Source: Bacillota bacterium (GTDB lineage: Bacteria > Bacillota > Clostridia > Peptostreptococcales > Anaerovoracaceae). Taken from it: a stretch of DNA of 8,088 nucleotides. Each line of letters begins with the position of its first letter. The first letter of the stretch is position 1. The position numbers and the translations under genes are program-made. The notes under the pieces are model-generated. The model searched no databases. It had not been told where the DNA came from and saw only the letters and a list, made by a program, of their open reading frames with translations. The stretch covers positions 1 to 8,088 of the forward strand of contig JAUNRL010000044.1 of NCBI GenBank assembly GCA_030535715.1. The letters are read 5' to 3'. Of the stretch, positions 4,553-8,088 are shown piece by piece.

Positions 4553-5236
4553 TCAGCGCTTAACCCCTGCGCGCTTATTCTCCGCAGATCTGAACCGCAG
4601 CAGTACCAGACAGACGGCCAGCAATGCGGCGATGAATGTCCCTGCCGGAATGACCGGCGAGGACCGGTCTCCCGTAGCCGGAAGGATAGCCTTGCCCGAC
4701 ACATTCCTCTGATCCCCCAGCTTACCCTTCTCTTCAGACGGATTCATCTGTTCCGTTGTCGATTCGGCCTGCCGACCCGGCCTCTGCCCCTGTTCATCGG
4801 ACGTCTTCGTCTCCTCCGCGGAATCCGTCTGCTCCGTCGCTGCCGTCGCACTCTCTTCCTTCGCATCCACGCCGACATCTTCGTTTTTTTCCTTTTCCGC
4901 GGTCGTTCCTTCTTTCTCAAAGGTCGCGGAAACCTCGACATTCTCTGTTACGCCTTCCAGTCTCAGCGTGGTTTTCCGATTTCCCGAAATATTTTTCCGG
5001 TCTTCTTCCGAGAGCAGCTCGCCATTCACCCTGACTTCCCCAATTTCATAACCTTCTTCCGACTGAATGACCGCCTGATAGGTGCCGTTGTCCGCCGCTG
5101 TCTCCCGGTGATCCTCCTCCATTCCGTTGACCGACCCGTGGTCGCCCACATCCACGTCAACCGAAATTTCCTGCGCAAAAGCAACGCAGGCCGACAGGAT
5201 GACGGCCGTCATCACCATCCCTGTGATTCGTTTCAT
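4553..5236 (-). CDS. LPxTG-type cell-wall-anchored surface protein
   Basis: A 227-residue exported protein of unknown function. Order: signal peptide (residues 1-21, AFA before QE), one beta-type repeat domain (~24-108, with GDHGSVNG, GYEIGEVRVNG and GVTENVEVSATFEK, like bacterial surface-repeat domains), an acidic Glu/Thr/Ser low-complexity stalk (~109-180), then the sorting signal LPATG at 185-189, a hydrophobic span (~195-213) and a basic tail. A class-A-type sortase would link it to peptidoglycan; no sortase is in the window. ATG 5236 is preferred over the TTG at 5257 because it gives a normal signal peptide and follows AAAGGCGGG. A lipobox-like LSAC (14-17) overlaps the signal peptide, so lipoprotein processing is an alternative. 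A good promoter lies just upstream, and the NlpC/P60-like gene follows 21 bases later. Confidence 0.82.
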   Translation of the reverse strand: MKRITGMVMTAVILSACVAFAQEISVDVDVGDHGSVNGMEEDHRETAADNGTYQAVIQSEEGYEIGEVRVNGELLSEEDRKNISGNRKTTLRLEGVTENVEVSATFEKEGTTAEKEKNEDVGVDAKEESATAATEQTDSAEETKTSDEQGQRPGRQAESTTEQMNPSEEKGKLGDQRNVSGKAILPATGDRSSPVIPAGTFIAALLAVCLVLLRFRSAENKRAGVKR

Positions 5237-5261
5237 GGTTTTCCCGCCTTTCGTCAATGAT

Positions 5262-5435
5262 TCATAAATCCCATTTATTGGAATTCATGTTATCATTTCC
5301 CTGTTTGCGCGTCAACCATTTTTTTCCAGTTACGCATCCGGCGAAAATCAGACCAGGATACCCGAGAATGGCGTAGACCACACCCATCAGCCCGGCGAAG
5401 GGCTGCAGGCTGAGAAGAAAGGCCGCCGCTTTCAT
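5262..5435 (-). CDS. small hydrophobic protein (57 aa), unknown function
   Basis: From ATG 5435 (GGGGAAAGG four bases upstream; an in-frame GTG lies at 5450) the product is MKAAAFLLSLQPFAGLMGVV followed by YAILGYPGLIFAGCVTGKKW and a short polar tail. Residues ~3-36 are almost wholly hydrophobic, with Pro and Gly residues that suggest one bent or two short membrane segments and a basic cytoplasmic edge (GKKW). It ends 25 bases before the LPATG gene start and follows the ppdK terminator. I do not recognise the family. Its 3' end contains the promoter for the next gene, and there is no clear promoter of its own, so it may depend on ppdK read-through or may not be a gene. Confidence 0.42.
   Translation of the reverse strand: MKAAAFLLSLQPFAGLMGVVYAILGYPGLIFAGCVTGKKWLTRKQGNDNMNSNKWDL
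5287..5315 (-). promoter_or_regulatory. sigma-A-type promoter of the surface-protein operon
   Basis: On the minus strand TTGACG (5310-5315), a 5/6 match to the -35 consensus, lies exactly 17 bases before TAACAT (5287-5292), a 4/6 match to the -10. Transcription would start near 5280, about 45 bases before ATG 5236. It sits inside the end of the small upstream frame. Confidence 0.65.
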
Positions 5436-5458
5436 GATGCCTTTCCCCACTGATACAC

Positions 5459-5496
5459 AAAAGCTGCCGCGCGGAAGTCATTCAGCGCAGCAGCTT
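5459..5496 (-). terminator. rho-independent terminator of ppdK
   Basis: On the minus strand AAGCTGCTGCGC and GCGCGGCAGCTT form a 12-bp stem with one G-T wobble and a 12-base loop, ending in TTTT. It lies 33 bases after the ppdK stop. The T-run is short, so some read-through into the small downstream gene is plausible. Confidence 0.8.
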
Positions 5497-5528
5497 CGTC
5501 ATCATCGGTATGTCCGCTGGTCTCCGGT

Positions 5529-8088
<2,560 letters not shown>

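Overview
The window looks like a chromosomal piece of a GC-rich Clostridia/Eubacteriales member (Gram-positive, anaerobe-type). Four things point there. The final purine steps use a stand-alone AICAR transformylase plus a separate PurO-type IMP cyclohydrolase instead of the usual fused PurH. There is a Clostridium-type pyruvate, phosphate dikinase. One surface protein ends in an LPxTG-type cell-wall sorting signal. Shine-Dalgarno sequences are strong (AAGGAGG). Every gene I can support is on the minus strand, so transcription runs from the high-coordinate end to the low one.

In transcription order: (1) 8088-5529, ppdK, lacking only its first ~28-29 codons at the window edge and closed by a strong terminator at 5459-5496. 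(2) 5435-3512, a cell-envelope group: a small hydrophobic protein, an LPATG-anchored secreted protein with its own good promoter, and a secreted Cys-rich NlpC/P60-like hydrolase. (3) 3453-730, a collapsed purine operon. (4) 693-268, rpsO (ribosomal protein S15) with its own promoter, a structured leader and a textbook terminator. (5) 227-1, a tiny single-membrane-span protein followed by an AT-rich scrap that may be the remains of an IS3-type transposase.

The main result is region 3. Reading frames recovered by hand show, in the expected clostridial order, the first 20 codons of purE, a frameshifted C-terminal piece of purM, the last ~20 codons of purN, then apparently intact purO and purH, then a purD start with an in-frame stop that ends after ~52 codons. 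purC and purF are missing between the purE and purM pieces. At least three internal deletions and several point lesions have removed the early pathway here, while the two genes for AICAR -> FAICAR -> IMP stay open with good ribosome binding sites. AICAR is also a by-product of histidine biosynthesis, so my inference is that PurH and PurO may be kept to recycle it (or purine-salvage intermediates) into IMP. Whether intact copies of the lost genes exist elsewhere in the genome cannot be seen from this window.

Gene-free stretches over 300 bases are 579-934 (purD remnant, rpsO promoter and leader) and 2883-3511 (purE/purM/purN remnants, promoter and two inverted repeats). No tRNA, rRNA, CRISPR array or known riboswitch was recognised.
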